Part shown: piece by piece, positions 36,592 through 45,459 of the stretch
Layout: each line of letters starts with the position of its first letter
Numbering within the stretch: position 1 is the stretch's first letter
Assembly (NCBI GenBank): GCA_012518115.1
Contig: JAAYTD010000087.1
Coordinates: 86,568 to 150,567 of the forward strand
Direction: 5' to 3'
DNA: 64,000 nt
Source of the DNA: Ignavibacteria bacterium
Lineage (GTDB): Bacteria > Bacteroidota > Ignavibacteria > Kapaibacteriales > UBA2268
Made by a program: the position numbers and the translations under genes
Notes under the pieces: model-generated
What the model saw: the letters and a program-made list of their open reading frames with translations, nothing else
The model's database searches: none
Told to the model about the DNA's origin: nothing

Positions 36592-37182
36592 TTATTTCAC
36601 AGCAAGTTTCAAAGAAGCTATTATTATATCTTGTATTGTAGCATCTTTATCTAAACTAGCTAGTGCTTTTTTTACTGCTTTTTCCGCTGTTGCTTTATTA
36701 TGTCCGAGACCAATTAATGCGGCAATAGCTTCTTCTGCATTAAAGACATTTGTAGTACTTTCAACGCCTTGAACACCTAATTTTGTTATTTTATCTCTTA
36801 GGTCTATCAAAATTCTTTCGGCTGTTTTCTTTCCTATTCCCGGAATTTTTTGCAGTAGTGTTAAATTGTTCTCGCCTATAACTTGAATTAATTCGTAGCT
36901 ATCAACAGAAGATAAAATAGCTATGGCAGATTTAGGTCCTATTCCTGGAACGGTCAGCAACATTTTAAATATCTCTCTTTCAACATCATCAGCAAATCCG
37001 AACAACAACAATGCATCGTCTCTTGGTATAAGAAAAGTTTTTATAGTGATTAGCGTTCCTATTTCCGGCAACTTTTCAGAAGTATTTGCAGAAACTGTTA
37101 ATAAATATCCTACTCCTGAACAATCAACAACAATTTCTGTTGCTTTTTTTAAAACTAAATTTCCTGTAATTTGTGCAATCAT
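36592..37182 (-). CDS. ruvA: Holliday junction branch migration protein RuvA
   Basis: The 196-residue product has the OB-fold N-terminus (MIAQITGNLVLKK), then tandem helix-hairpin-helix motifs LTVPGIGPKSAIAIL (about 77-91) and LQKIPGIGKKTAERILIDL (about 113-131), then a flexible linker and domain III (AIAALIGLGHNKATAEKAVKKAL). It binds four-way junctions and recruits RuvB. It is divergent from recO, so two recombination genes share a 103-bp intergenic region. Confidence 0.95.
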   Translation of the reverse strand: MIAQITGNLVLKKATEIVVDCSGVGYLLTVSANTSEKLPEIGTLITIKTFLIPRDDALLLFGFADDVEREIFKMLLTVPGIGPKSAIAILSSVDSYELIQVIGENNLTLLQKIPGIGKKTAERILIDLRDKITKLGVQGVESTTNVFNAEEAIAALIGLGHNKATAEKAVKKALASLDKDATIQDIIIASLKLAVK

Positions 37183-37270
37183 TTTATATTAATTTTATGA
37201 AAAACATTCAAATATATGAAATTATTTTATTAATCTTACAAAACATATCAAATAATACTATAATTTTTCG

Positions 37271-37278
37271 TATTTTTG
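37271..37278 (+). promoter_or_regulatory. -7 element of recO
   Basis: TATTTTTG fits TAnnTTTG and is followed 7 bp later by the ATG, implying a very short or absent leader. Confidence 0.5.
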
Positions 37279-37285
37279 TTGTTAA

Positions 37286-38029
37286 ATGATTGTTAAAAGT
37301 GAAGCTGTTGTTTTGCAAGTAAGGCAATTTGGAGATTCGAGTAAAATAGCTATTTTATATTCTAAAGAATATGGCAAAATATCTGTTATAGCAAAAGGTG
37401 CTTTCACTGCTAAAAATAAATTTGGCGGTGCTTTAAGTCCTTTATCTTATGTAAATGCAATTTTTTATAAGAAATCAAGTACTGATTTACATTTACTCAA
37501 AGAAATTGAATTGATAAAACCACTTACCAAACTTTCAGATAATTATGAAAATTTATTATTAGGACTTACAACTTGTGAATTTTTATTAAACACGCAGTTA
37601 GAATACTCTGCAAGCGAAGAATTATTTGTAAATCTTGTAAATTATTTACAATTGTTAAATAATTCCAAAGAGGAAAATTATTCATTAACTTCTTTATTTT
37701 TATTTAAGTTATCCGAATTGATAGGTTTTTTAGTTGATTTTTCTTTTGTCAAAGAATATCTAAATTCTTGCAACGCAAACAGTCATATTTCATTTTTTTT
37801 AGACGATATTTCAATAGCTACAAAATTTAATTCTAATTATTGTTACAATTTTAAGACAACTACACTAGTAAAATTATTGGATTATCATCAAAAATCTTTT
37901 TATTCACCTACATTTACTTCTTATTTAACTAAAGATGAATTTATTGAAGTTGCATTTTTTTTCAATAATTTTTTTGTTTTTCATTTAAGTAAAAAATTTT
38001 CTATTAAATCTCTTTCACTATTAGTTTGA
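37286..38029 (+). CDS. recO: DNA repair protein RecO
   Basis: RecO loads RecA on SSB-coated single strands. The 247-residue product has the OB-fold start MIVKSEAVVLQVRQFGDSSKIAILYSKEYGKISVIAKGA, which is diagnostic. A helical C-terminal domain follows, without obvious zinc cysteines. Length is standard. The following CorC-like gene starts 25 bp downstream. Confidence 0.9.
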   Translation: MIVKSEAVVLQVRQFGDSSKIAILYSKEYGKISVIAKGAFTAKNKFGGALSPLSYVNAIFYKKSSTDLHLLKEIELIKPLTKLSDNYENLLLGLTTCEFLLNTQLEYSASEELFVNLVNYLQLLNNSKEENYSLTSLFLFKLSELIGFLVDFSFVKEYLNSCNANSHISFFLDDISIATKFNSNYCYNFKTTTLVKLLDYHQKSFYSPTFTSYLTKDEFIEVAFFFNNFFVFHLSKKFSIKSLSLLV

Positions 38030-38054
38030 TTATTTTTCTGATACTTATAACATT

Positions 38055-39392
38055 ATGTTACTAAATATTTTTATTACGATTTTATTTGTTTTTGCAAATG
38101 CTTTTTGTGTTGCAGCGGAATTTGCCATTGTCAAAGTTCGTATGTCGCAATTACGTATTAAGGCTAAAGAAGGCAGCAAGTTAGCAGCACTTTCTCAAAA
38201 TATTGTTACTCACCTTGACTCTTATCTTTCAGCAACACAATTAGGTATTACTCTAGCTAGTCTTGGTTTAGGTTGGATTGGTGAACCTGTTGTGGGCGAA
38301 ATCATTCTAATAGCTATAGATTACTTAAACTTAAATATCACACCTGAAACGGCTCATTCTTTATCTTTACCTATTGCCTTTTCAGTTATAACTATTTTAC
38401 ACATCGTTTTAGGTGAATTAGTCCCGAAATCTTTAGCAATTCTTTACCCTGAAAATGTTACGATGACGCTTTCCATTCCATTAAAGATTTTGCATACAAT
38501 ATTCCGACCTTTTATATTTATTTTAAATGGCACGGCTAATGCCTTAATACGCTTAGTTGGACTGCAACCACCTACAGAAAATGACGAATATCATTCTACA
38601 GAAGAACTTAGAATGATATTAGCAGACAGCTCAAAAAGCGGTGAATTGGAAAATGAAAAACATAAGCTACTTGATAATATATTTGACTTTTCCGATACGC
38701 CTGTAAAACAAATTATGGTTCCACGTAATAAAATCATAGCTTTAGAAAAAGACACGGAAATAATTGAAATTTGGGAAACTATAATAGAATATGGCTATTC
38801 TCGCATTCCTATCTATGACCAAGATATAGATAATATAATAGGAATGGTTTACGGAAAAGATCTTCTAACATTAATAAAAAACAGGAACTTAATTATATTA
38901 GAAGACATTATAAGAAAACCATTATTTATTGATGAAAACGAATACATATCTAAAGTGTTAAAAAAGATGCAAACTTCACACTTGCATTTTGGTATAGTTT
39001 ATAATGAGTTTGCAGGCACAGCAGGTTTAGTTACACTTGAAGATATTATAGAAGAAATAGTTGGCGAAATCCAAGATGAACACGACGATGATGCCGAAAC
39101 GTTTGTTAAAGCTGTAAGTAACGAAGATTTTGATGTTATTGCTTCTTTAGCTATAAGTGATGTTAATGACTTTTTACCTGTTGAAATCCCCGAAAGTGAA
39201 GATTATGAAACTGTCGGCGGATATATTTTAAGTTTAACTAGCTCTATCCCGAAAGAACAAGAGCAAATTGTTACAGATGACTATGTGTTTTTAATTACAG
39301 GCGCTTCATCTCGCAAAATAGAAAAAGTTCGCATAAGCTACAGACCTAAAGAACAAGATAACACTAACGAAGATGAAGAGGAGAACTCGTAA
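38055..39392 (+). CDS. CNNM/CorC-family transporter (DUF21 - CBS - CorC_HlyC)
   Basis: The 445-residue protein has an N-terminal DUF21 membrane domain with about four helices (FANAFCVAAEFAIVKVRMSQLR, TQLGITLASLGLGWIGEPV, VLGELVPKSLAILYPE). Two CBS domains follow (IMVPRNKIIALEKDTEIIEI, then a second pair), then the CorC_HlyC domain near the end (DVIASLAISDVNDFL, ETVGGYILSL). Homologues act in magnesium or cobalt efflux or resistance. The C-terminus is acidic (EDEEENS). Downstream there is only repeat sequence. Confidence 0.9.
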   Translation: MLLNIFITILFVFANAFCVAAEFAIVKVRMSQLRIKAKEGSKLAALSQNIVTHLDSYLSATQLGITLASLGLGWIGEPVVGEIILIAIDYLNLNITPETAHSLSLPIAFSVITILHIVLGELVPKSLAILYPENVTMTLSIPLKILHTIFRPFIFILNGTANALIRLVGLQPPTENDEYHSTEELRMILADSSKSGELENEKHKLLDNIFDFSDTPVKQIMVPRNKIIALEKDTEIIEIWETIIEYGYSRIPIYDQDIDNIIGMVYGKDLLTLIKNRNLIILEDIIRKPLFIDENEYISKVLKKMQTSHLHFGIVYNEFAGTAGLVTLEDIIEEIVGEIQDEHDDDAETFVKAVSNEDFDVIASLAISDVNDFLPVEIPESEDYETVGGYILSLTSSIPKEQEQIVTDDYVFLITGASSRKIEKVRISYRPKEQDNTNEDEEENS

Positions 39393-39404
39393 TTTCAAAT
39401 TGAT

Positions 39405-39650
39405 ATTTTAAAGTGGCAAATGAAGTTTGACGTGGTAGTCGTTTGAAGTCGGAAGACGGGAGACAGAAGCAATTGACAATGGATTTTTTAACCGCAAAGA
39501 ACACAAAGACTTACGCAAAGATCGCAAAGAAGATAGAAGTCGGATTGTGTCGATTTACCTGATTTATATGATTAGTGTGATTTTAAGATGTACTAAAAAT
39601 TCCCCTTTGGAACGAAGGGGTGGCAGGCGCTAGCCTGACAGGGTAGTTTT
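39405..39650 (+). repeat. Mosaic repeats, including a full main REP-like copy
   Basis: TGGCAAATGAAGTTTGACGTGGTAGTC (39411 onward) is a truncated main copy. AACCGCAAAGAACACAAAGACTTACGCAAAGATCGCAAAG is a short tandem of GCAAAG-like units. A GTGTCGATTTACCTGATTTATATGATTAGTGTG copy of the second family leads into a full main copy at 39595-39650 with CAGGC..GCCTG stem and GACAGGGTAG. Confidence 0.8.
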
Positions 39651-39663
39651 TAATAAAATTTAC

Positions 39664-39838
39664 TACAAACCCCGTAGGGGTGGCATTATTATAGAAAAAT
39701 TAATGCACAAAAACAAAGAAACCCCGTAGGGGTGACATAGCGTTCTTGTTTGGCTAATTAAAAATGTCACCCCTACGGGGTTTTATCAAAATTTGGACTT
39801 CACAATGCTATAATAATGTCATCCCTACGGGATTTTTA
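39664..39838. repeat. Nested inverted-repeat element (CCCCGTAGGGG family)
   Basis: Outer arms are AAACCCCGTAGGGGTGGCATTATTATAG (39667-39694) and its complement at 39808-39836. Inner arms are AAACCCCGTAGGGGTGACAT (39719-39738) and its complement at 39764-39783. Each arm also contains the small palindrome CCCCTACGGGG. A half copy is present at 49900-49975 with similar spacing. No ORF fits the element. Confidence 0.85.
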
Positions 39839-39849
39839 AAGGATATATA

Positions 39850-39903
39850 ATTAATAGCCACATCGTCTGCTAGCGCAGACACTCCTCCACAAGAGGAGAA
39901 TTC
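39850..39903. repeat. Short repeat, third family
   Basis: AGCCACATCGTCTGCTAGCGCAGACACTCCTCCACAAGAGGAGAATTC. GTCTGCTAGCGCAGAC forms a hairpin. The GAGGAGAATT end is shared with copies at 27770 and 50040. Confidence 0.65.
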
Positions 39904-39908
39904 AAAAA

Positions 39909-40901
39909 TTATTTTCTCTGTCTGTTTTGAGCGATTTTTATAGCAGCTATTATTGCAGCTAGTGTACTTTTAGCGCTAACATTGCTTTTCCCTACCATAT
40001 CAAATGCGGTTCCGTGATCGGGCGAAGTCCTTACTATTGGTAAATTAGCCGTGAAGTTTACTCCGCTACCGTTAGCGATTAATTTTAATGGGATTAAACC
40101 TTGATCGTGATACATTGCAACTACTGCATCAAATTTCTCATAGCTACCGTGAGCAAAGAAACCATCAGCAGCAAAAGTTCCCGAAACATTAACTCCTTTA
40201 CGTTTCATCACTTCCAAAGCAGGAGCTATTACTTGCAATTCTTCTTTTCCCATTAATCCGTTTTCTCCTGAATGCGGGTTCATTCCTAAAACAGCTATAT
40301 TCGGTTTTTCTACAGCAAAATCTTTACGCAAGCTCCTATTCAAATGATAAATTAAAGTAGACAACCTTTTTTTTGTAACGCGCCTTGAAACAAGATACAA
40401 AGGAATATGCGTAGTAGCTAAAACTACACGTAAGTTCTCGTGAAATAATATCATTATCGGATTTTTAACATTGCACATTTTCGCTATATGTTCCGTATGC
40501 CCTATAAAACCAACTTCCGTTTCATTAATTGCTTTTTTATTTACTGGCAAAGTTACAATTGCATCAAATTCACCTGCCAAAGTTTTTTTAGTAGCTTCAT
40601 TTATTGCCATAATAGCTAGCTTCCCCGCTTCAGCAGATAATTCGCCTAATTTCAAATCAAATGAATAAGATAAATCATATATTTTTACTGCTTTGCTTTT
40701 TATAATTAAAGTATTATCGCAATCGCAAATTTTTGCAGGTAAATTCAATTGACATATATATTGATTTATAACTTTTCTATTGCCGAACAATGTAAAGTTA
40801 TTGTATTTAATTTCATCAAGATTTAAGTTTTCACTAATAGCTTTTACGAAAGTTTCAAGCGAAATTCCGTTTGCATCTCCAATTGTTACAGCTAGTTCCA
40901 T
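39909..40901 (-). CDS. pdxA: 4-hydroxythreonine-4-phosphate dehydrogenase PdxA
   Basis: PdxA oxidises 4-phosphohydroxythreonine in pyridoxal phosphate synthesis by the DXP-dependent route. The 330-residue product has LAVTIGDANGISLETFVKA at the start, the metal/substrate site FIGHTEHIAKMC (His), FAADGFFAHGSYEKFDAVVAMYHDQGLIPLKLIA and the C-terminal LPIVRTSPDHGTAFDMVGK. All are conserved. It lies 17 bp downstream of the subtilase gene on the same strand, so the two may share a transcript, which is unusual in function. Confidence 0.93.
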   Translation of the reverse strand: MELAVTIGDANGISLETFVKAISENLNLDEIKYNNFTLFGNRKVINQYICQLNLPAKICDCDNTLIIKSKAVKIYDLSYSFDLKLGELSAEAGKLAIMAINEATKKTLAGEFDAIVTLPVNKKAINETEVGFIGHTEHIAKMCNVKNPIMILFHENLRVVLATTHIPLYLVSRRVTKKRLSTLIYHLNRSLRKDFAVEKPNIAVLGMNPHSGENGLMGKEELQVIAPALEVMKRKGVNVSGTFAADGFFAHGSYEKFDAVVAMYHDQGLIPLKLIANGSGVNFTANLPIVRTSPDHGTAFDMVGKSNVSAKSTLAAIIAAIKIAQNRQRK

Positions 40902-40918
40902 AAATTTAATTTCTCAAA

Positions 40919-43900
40919 TTATTTTATTATTGCAAATTTTGTAATTTTTTCATCGCCTGAGCTCGTTCCGTCTATCGCCTTTATAATATAAACGCCAACA
41001 TCTAATAAATTTCCATTCGTATCTCTTAAGTCCCAATAAATTCCGCCATTTCCGTCAAACTCTTCTAATGTTGCTAAAACTTTTCCGTCTAAACTCATAA
41101 TTTCAACTTTAGCATTACGCGTTAAATGTCCAATAAACGCCCCTTCTACTTTGCTTAAACTTATAGGACTTGGATAAACATATACATTTTCCAAATTCTT
41201 TTCTGCAAGAGCAAATCCAAGCGTATTCCCTGCCCCAGAAGTCATTACATTACCAGAAGTTGCAATAATATTTTGAGAAGCTGTTATAAGATAGTTTTTC
41301 CCGCGTCCAAATAACATACTTTCTTCTAATAAAACTTCAATTTTATCGGGAGCAATTTGCATTATATTTTTAATATCTCCGAACGGCAAAAACTTATAAT
41401 TTTCTATTGCAGTTGCTAAATCACTTTGCACAGGTTCAGAAAATTCAATGATCAATTTATTAGGTTGAATGTAATCTAATTTTTTTAGAAAGAGCTCCGT
41501 AATAAAATGATTTTTTAGAGAAAACTCTAAAACTGTATCAAGTGTATGATTGCCCCAAAAATCTCTAAATGAATGCACTTTTACTTGATATTCACCTTCG
41601 GGCAATTGCTCCTTAAAATCTAAATTTACAGTTGAATCACCTAAAACAGTTACACTTGTAATCGGAATAATTTTATCTTTTATAGATTCATTACTTATTG
41701 AAAAATTTCCTGCTTCTAACAAAAATGGTAAAAGTCCAGTGAATTTTATTTCTATAAGATTATTGTTTTCATTATACTTAGCATATATAGCTTTTGTTTT
41801 TTCCGCAGTAAATACCTCTATAGCTTGAGAAAAATAATCTTCCGTTTGGCTACATTTTACATACGCAGTATAATGCTTATTAATTCCTAAGTTCGTTATT
41901 TCAATATGGTTATCTTGTGTTTTATATATATCAAATTTTGCTTTTGGATCAGTTAGTTTTTTCGTTTCTATAATCCATAGTTCAAATTCTTTGTTTGAAA
42001 CATCTGTTGTTTTCCACTGAAAATATGCCGAATTATTAGAAGTTGCCCAGCCGTCAAATTCTATAATTTCAGTTCCATTTTTATATTTTTCATCAAATTC
42101 AAAGAAAAGAGTATTAGAAAAAGCTGTAAATCCAACATCATTTTTACCGTTTTTATCCACGTCAAAAACTATCGCATTGTTCGTTAAACTTGCAGGATAT
42201 GACCACATAGGAACAAGCTTTTTATTTTCTATATCCCATTTCAAAATATACAGATTAGGAAATGTAGCTATTATAACTTCATCACCTTTTTCATTATCTA
42301 AATTCCCGGCAGTTATTCCGTTTCTAAAGAAAAAACCTACTTCTAAATTAGAAATTCTTACTCCGTAAATATCATCTTCAAAAATTTTCTTAATCTTATT
42401 ATTTTCGTCAAATTGAAAAACCGAATAAGTCCATATTTCATTCTCCCCTAGCTCGTTTTCTCCCATATCAAATTTTCCGAAATACAAATAAACTATTTCT
42501 TTCTTTCCGTCAGCATCTAAATCGCAACTTGTGATGTAATGCACATAAGGAACGGAATGAAAATTCTCTAATTTTATCCAATCTTTCAATTTAACATTAA
42601 AATTTTCATCAATGCCGATAATCAGTAAATAGTCATTATATCTCGTAGTTAATGCAATTTCATTAAAACCGTCGCCGTCAAAATCATCAATAGCGAAATT
42701 TTGTTGTATAGAAAATTTCTTTTCAAATTTTTCTTGTAAAATTTCTTCCATAAATTTATTGATGTCTTGTTTTACCTTTAATTTATATTCATTATCTTCG
42801 TAAGAATAAACATAAAAAGATGAAGATTCATCAACAAAAACAACATCTTCTTTTTTATCGCCATTTACATCAATAATTTGTTCGCCTTTCAAACCTTTTT
42901 CATAACCTAATTGAAATATAGGATTTGCATAAATAGAGCTCTGCTTATCTTTCTTTTGAAAAACACTATATTCCGTATAAGCGCCTGCTAAAATTTCATA
43001 AATTCCGTCGTGATTTGAATCGCCATTCCCTTTTGTAATATATACTTTTTGCGCGCTATCTATCATAACAAAGCCATCTTTTTTAGAATAATCATAGATT
43101 TGTGCCGCCCCTATCTCTAAGTTATCCGTTAACTTATTAATTGAAATGTACTCATTTCCTTTAGATTCTAGCTTTATAGGTTTATCATAAATATATGCTC
43201 TTGGCAATTCATACTCTTTTTTCTTGAAGCTATAAACAGGAAAAGTTTCGTCAGTTAAAATAAATTCAAAATCTTTCCTTGCAGTGTCAGCATCTGTTAG
43301 AATTGCAAGAGCATAAGCTTCTATTTCACCTGTAAATTTTATATCCATCGGCACAATATGATTTTTTGTAATGTGGTTATTAGAAACAACTTTTTTATAA
43401 TCCATATCACTATCTTTAGGACGATAAAAAATGATAGCATTACAAGGTACATTCGTCTGAATATTAGCTACAGCTAATCGTTTTTCATAATAAAAAGGCT
43501 GATAGCAAGCAAATTTTTTTATTTCTATTCCATTTTGATCAGAACAGAATTTTATATAGCTCCGCGCTTCTAAGGTATTTCCATTTTTAAGAGTTACAAT
43601 TAAATCTAAAGTGTAAGTTTTTAGAGAGTCACTGAAATTTCCTGTATAAAACTTCCCTATAATTTCATTATTTTTCGTTGTATATTGCGGTTCTACCAAA
43701 GTATCCCAAGCAATATTGTCGTAAAAAGACGGGCTATTTTCTCTAATACGCAAGACATAAGATTGAAAAAGCGGTGTCATTACATTCCCTTTTACAAAAA
43801 CTGTATCTGTTCTTGACAAGTTAATCACTTGTTCATTTTTAGGATATATAATTTCTATGTTAGATTTTTCTATTTCGTTTAATGCTCTATCTGCATTTAG

Positions 43901-45244
43901 AATTCCAGCGCCATATTCTCGCGTCCAGCCACTAGCTACCTTTTTAGCAGAGAACTGAATTATATCGCGTATTTCCTTGCCGTTCAAAGTCTTATCTTTT
44001 TCTTTCAAAAGTGCAGCAACAGCCGAAACAAGCGGTGCAGCAAACGATGTTCCGTGTGATTTTTTATATCTATTATTTGGCAATGCCGAATATATATTTA
44101 TTCCGGGTGCAGTAATATCTAATCTATCACCATAATTAAATTGATAACGCAAACTTTCATTGCAACCGCCTACAGAAATCACTTCCGAATAATCCGACGG
44201 ATAATGTGGCATAGCTATACCTTTATTTCCCGCTGAAGCAACTATAACACAGCCAAGAGAATTAGCGAATTTTATAGCAGTGTGCATAAGTTCCGAACCT
44301 TGATATTCACCAAGACTAAGATTGATTACATGAGCTCCATTGATAGCTGCATAAACTATAGCATTTGCAATATCTTTAGACTCGCCTACCCCTTGAGCAT
44401 CACAAGCGCGCAAAGTCATAATTTTTGCATCAAACGCTAGTCCTATTATGCCTAAGTCATTATTTTTAGCCGCAATAACTGAAGAAACTGCTGTCCCATG
44501 TCCATGCTCATCTACAGGATTACAATCTGGAAGCGTAACATCTCCAACCGAAATAACTTTTTTATCTACAAAATCATACCCAATAACATCGTCCACAAAG
44601 CCATTTCCATCATTATCAATACCGTCCAAATCTCCGAAAACTCCATCTCTTTCTTCTGTACTAGCCCAATTATCAAATCTTCCGTTTCCATTCAAATCTT
44701 CCGCAGGATTTATCCACAGCTGCTCCACTAAATCTTGATGATCATAATCAATACCTGTGTCTATTACGCCAACAACAGAACCTTTGCCTGTCGCTTTTCG
44801 CCAAGCACCTATAGCTTGTACCGCTTGAAGAGCCCATTGTTCTTTATAAAGCGGATCATTGATTTTTAATTTATCTTGCTCAATTTTATACTGAACATCA
44901 AAATATACTTGTAGTCCTTTTTCTCGCAATTCTTTTAATTTAGAATACTTATCAATATCCGACACTTGTAAATAATAGTACTTTTTTAGTTCTTCTAAAA
45001 GTAATAAAGCTTCTGAATTTGATTGTAACTCATTTATATTTTTCTTAGTTAAATCTGGAAAATTTATAGCAGGCAAAAGATTATCTTCAAGAAGAAAATT
45101 GCTCTTATTTCTTGTTTCTACTTTAACTATAATAGTTGTTTGTTTCTGTGCCAACAGAAAATAAGAAGTAAAAGAGAAATATAAGAAACAGATAAGTTTT
45201 ATAAACAATGATTTTCTTGATATTAAAATAGAAGTTTTTTGCAT
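40919..45244 (-). CDS. Giant secreted subtilase (S8) with VCBS-like repeats and T9SS-type C-terminal domain
   Basis: The 1441-residue protein starts with a signal peptide (CFLYFSFTSYFLLA). The subtilase domain spans about residues 130-450: the catalytic Asp is in VVGVIDTGIDYDHQDL, His in DEHGHGTAVSSVI and Ser in HGTSFAAPLVSAVAALL. An Asp/Asn-rich insert follows the Asp block. After a linker there are FG-GAP-like or Ca-binding repeats (GDSNHDGIYEILAG, GDKKEDVVFVDE, DDFDGDGFNEIAL, CDLDADGKKEIVYL). The C-terminus (VYVYPSPISLS... KVEIMSLDGKVLATLEEFDGNGG...GVYIIKAI) looks like a type IX secretion/FlgD-like sorting domain. It is probably exported to the cell surface. Confidence 0.9.
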   Translation of the reverse strand: MQKTSILISRKSLFIKLICFLYFSFTSYFLLAQKQTTIIVKVETRNKSNFLLEDNLLPAINFPDLTKKNINELQSNSEALLLLEELKKYYYLQVSDIDKYSKLKELREKGLQVYFDVQYKIEQDKLKINDPLYKEQWALQAVQAIGAWRKATGKGSVVGVIDTGIDYDHQDLVEQLWINPAEDLNGNGRFDNWASTEERDGVFGDLDGIDNDGNGFVDDVIGYDFVDKKVISVGDVTLPDCNPVDEHGHGTAVSSVIAAKNNDLGIIGLAFDAKIMTLRACDAQGVGESKDIANAIVYAAINGAHVINLSLGEYQGSELMHTAIKFANSLGCVIVASAGNKGIAMPHYPSDYSEVISVGGCNESLRYQFNYGDRLDITAPGINIYSALPNNRYKKSHGTSFAAPLVSAVAALLKEKDKTLNGKEIRDIIQFSAKKVASGWTREYGAGILNADRALNEIEKSNIEIIYPKNEQVINLSRTDTVFVKGNVMTPLFQSYVLRIRENSPSFYDNIAWDTLVEPQYTTKNNEIIGKFYTGNFSDSLKTYTLDLIVTLKNGNTLEARSYIKFCSDQNGIEIKKFACYQPFYYEKRLAVANIQTNVPCNAIIFYRPKDSDMDYKKVVSNNHITKNHIVPMDIKFTGEIEAYALAILTDADTARKDFEFILTDETFPVYSFKKKEYELPRAYIYDKPIKLESKGNEYISINKLTDNLEIGAAQIYDYSKKDGFVMIDSAQKVYITKGNGDSNHDGIYEILAGAYTEYSVFQKKDKQSSIYANPIFQLGYEKGLKGEQIIDVNGDKKEDVVFVDESSSFYVYSYEDNEYKLKVKQDINKFMEEILQEKFEKKFSIQQNFAIDDFDGDGFNEIALTTRYNDYLLIIGIDENFNVKLKDWIKLENFHSVPYVHYITSCDLDADGKKEIVYLYFGKFDMGENELGENEIWTYSVFQFDENNKIKKIFEDDIYGVRISNLEVGFFFRNGITAGNLDNEKGDEVIIATFPNLYILKWDIENKKLVPMWSYPASLTNNAIVFDVDKNGKNDVGFTAFSNTLFFEFDEKYKNGTEIIEFDGWATSNNSAYFQWKTTDVSNKEFELWIIETKKLTDPKAKFDIYKTQDNHIEITNLGINKHYTAYVKCSQTEDYFSQAIEVFTAEKTKAIYAKYNENNNLIEIKFTGLLPFLLEAGNFSISNESIKDKIIPITSVTVLGDSTVNLDFKEQLPEGEYQVKVHSFRDFWGNHTLDTVLEFSLKNHFITELFLKKLDYIQPNKLIIEFSEPVQSDLATAIENYKFLPFGDIKNIMQIAPDKIEVLLEESMLFGRGKNYLITASQNIIATSGNVMTSGAGNTLGFALAEKNLENVYVYPSPISLSKVEGAFIGHLTRNAKVEIMSLDGKVLATLEEFDGNGGIYWDLRDTNGNLLDVGVYIIKAIDGTSSGDEKITKFAIIK

Positions 45245-45426
45245 GTTTTTTTTTGTTAAATTATAGTTTATATTTTACAAATTTATTGAATTTATTTATA
45301 TTTTTCAACAGAAAAAAATGAAAATACATGTTTTGCATTGTATATATTCTATTTAGATAATTTTTCATATCACTTGTCAAAATAATAAAATTTGTTTTTT
45401 AGTTCGTAAATTACAAAAAATATGCT

Positions 45427-45434
45427 TATTTTTG
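45427..45434 (+). promoter_or_regulatory. -7 element of the PgpH-like gene
   Basis: TATTTTTG fits TAnnTTTG, 26 bp before the ATG. Confidence 0.5.
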
Positions 45435-45459
45435 TAAATAATTTTTACAGAAAAAAGCA

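Noticed and set aside
39664-39838. Possible CRISPR-like array of GTAGGGGTGACA repeats
   Set aside because: Repeats are inverted and nested, only two to four copies, with uneven spacing and no cas genes.
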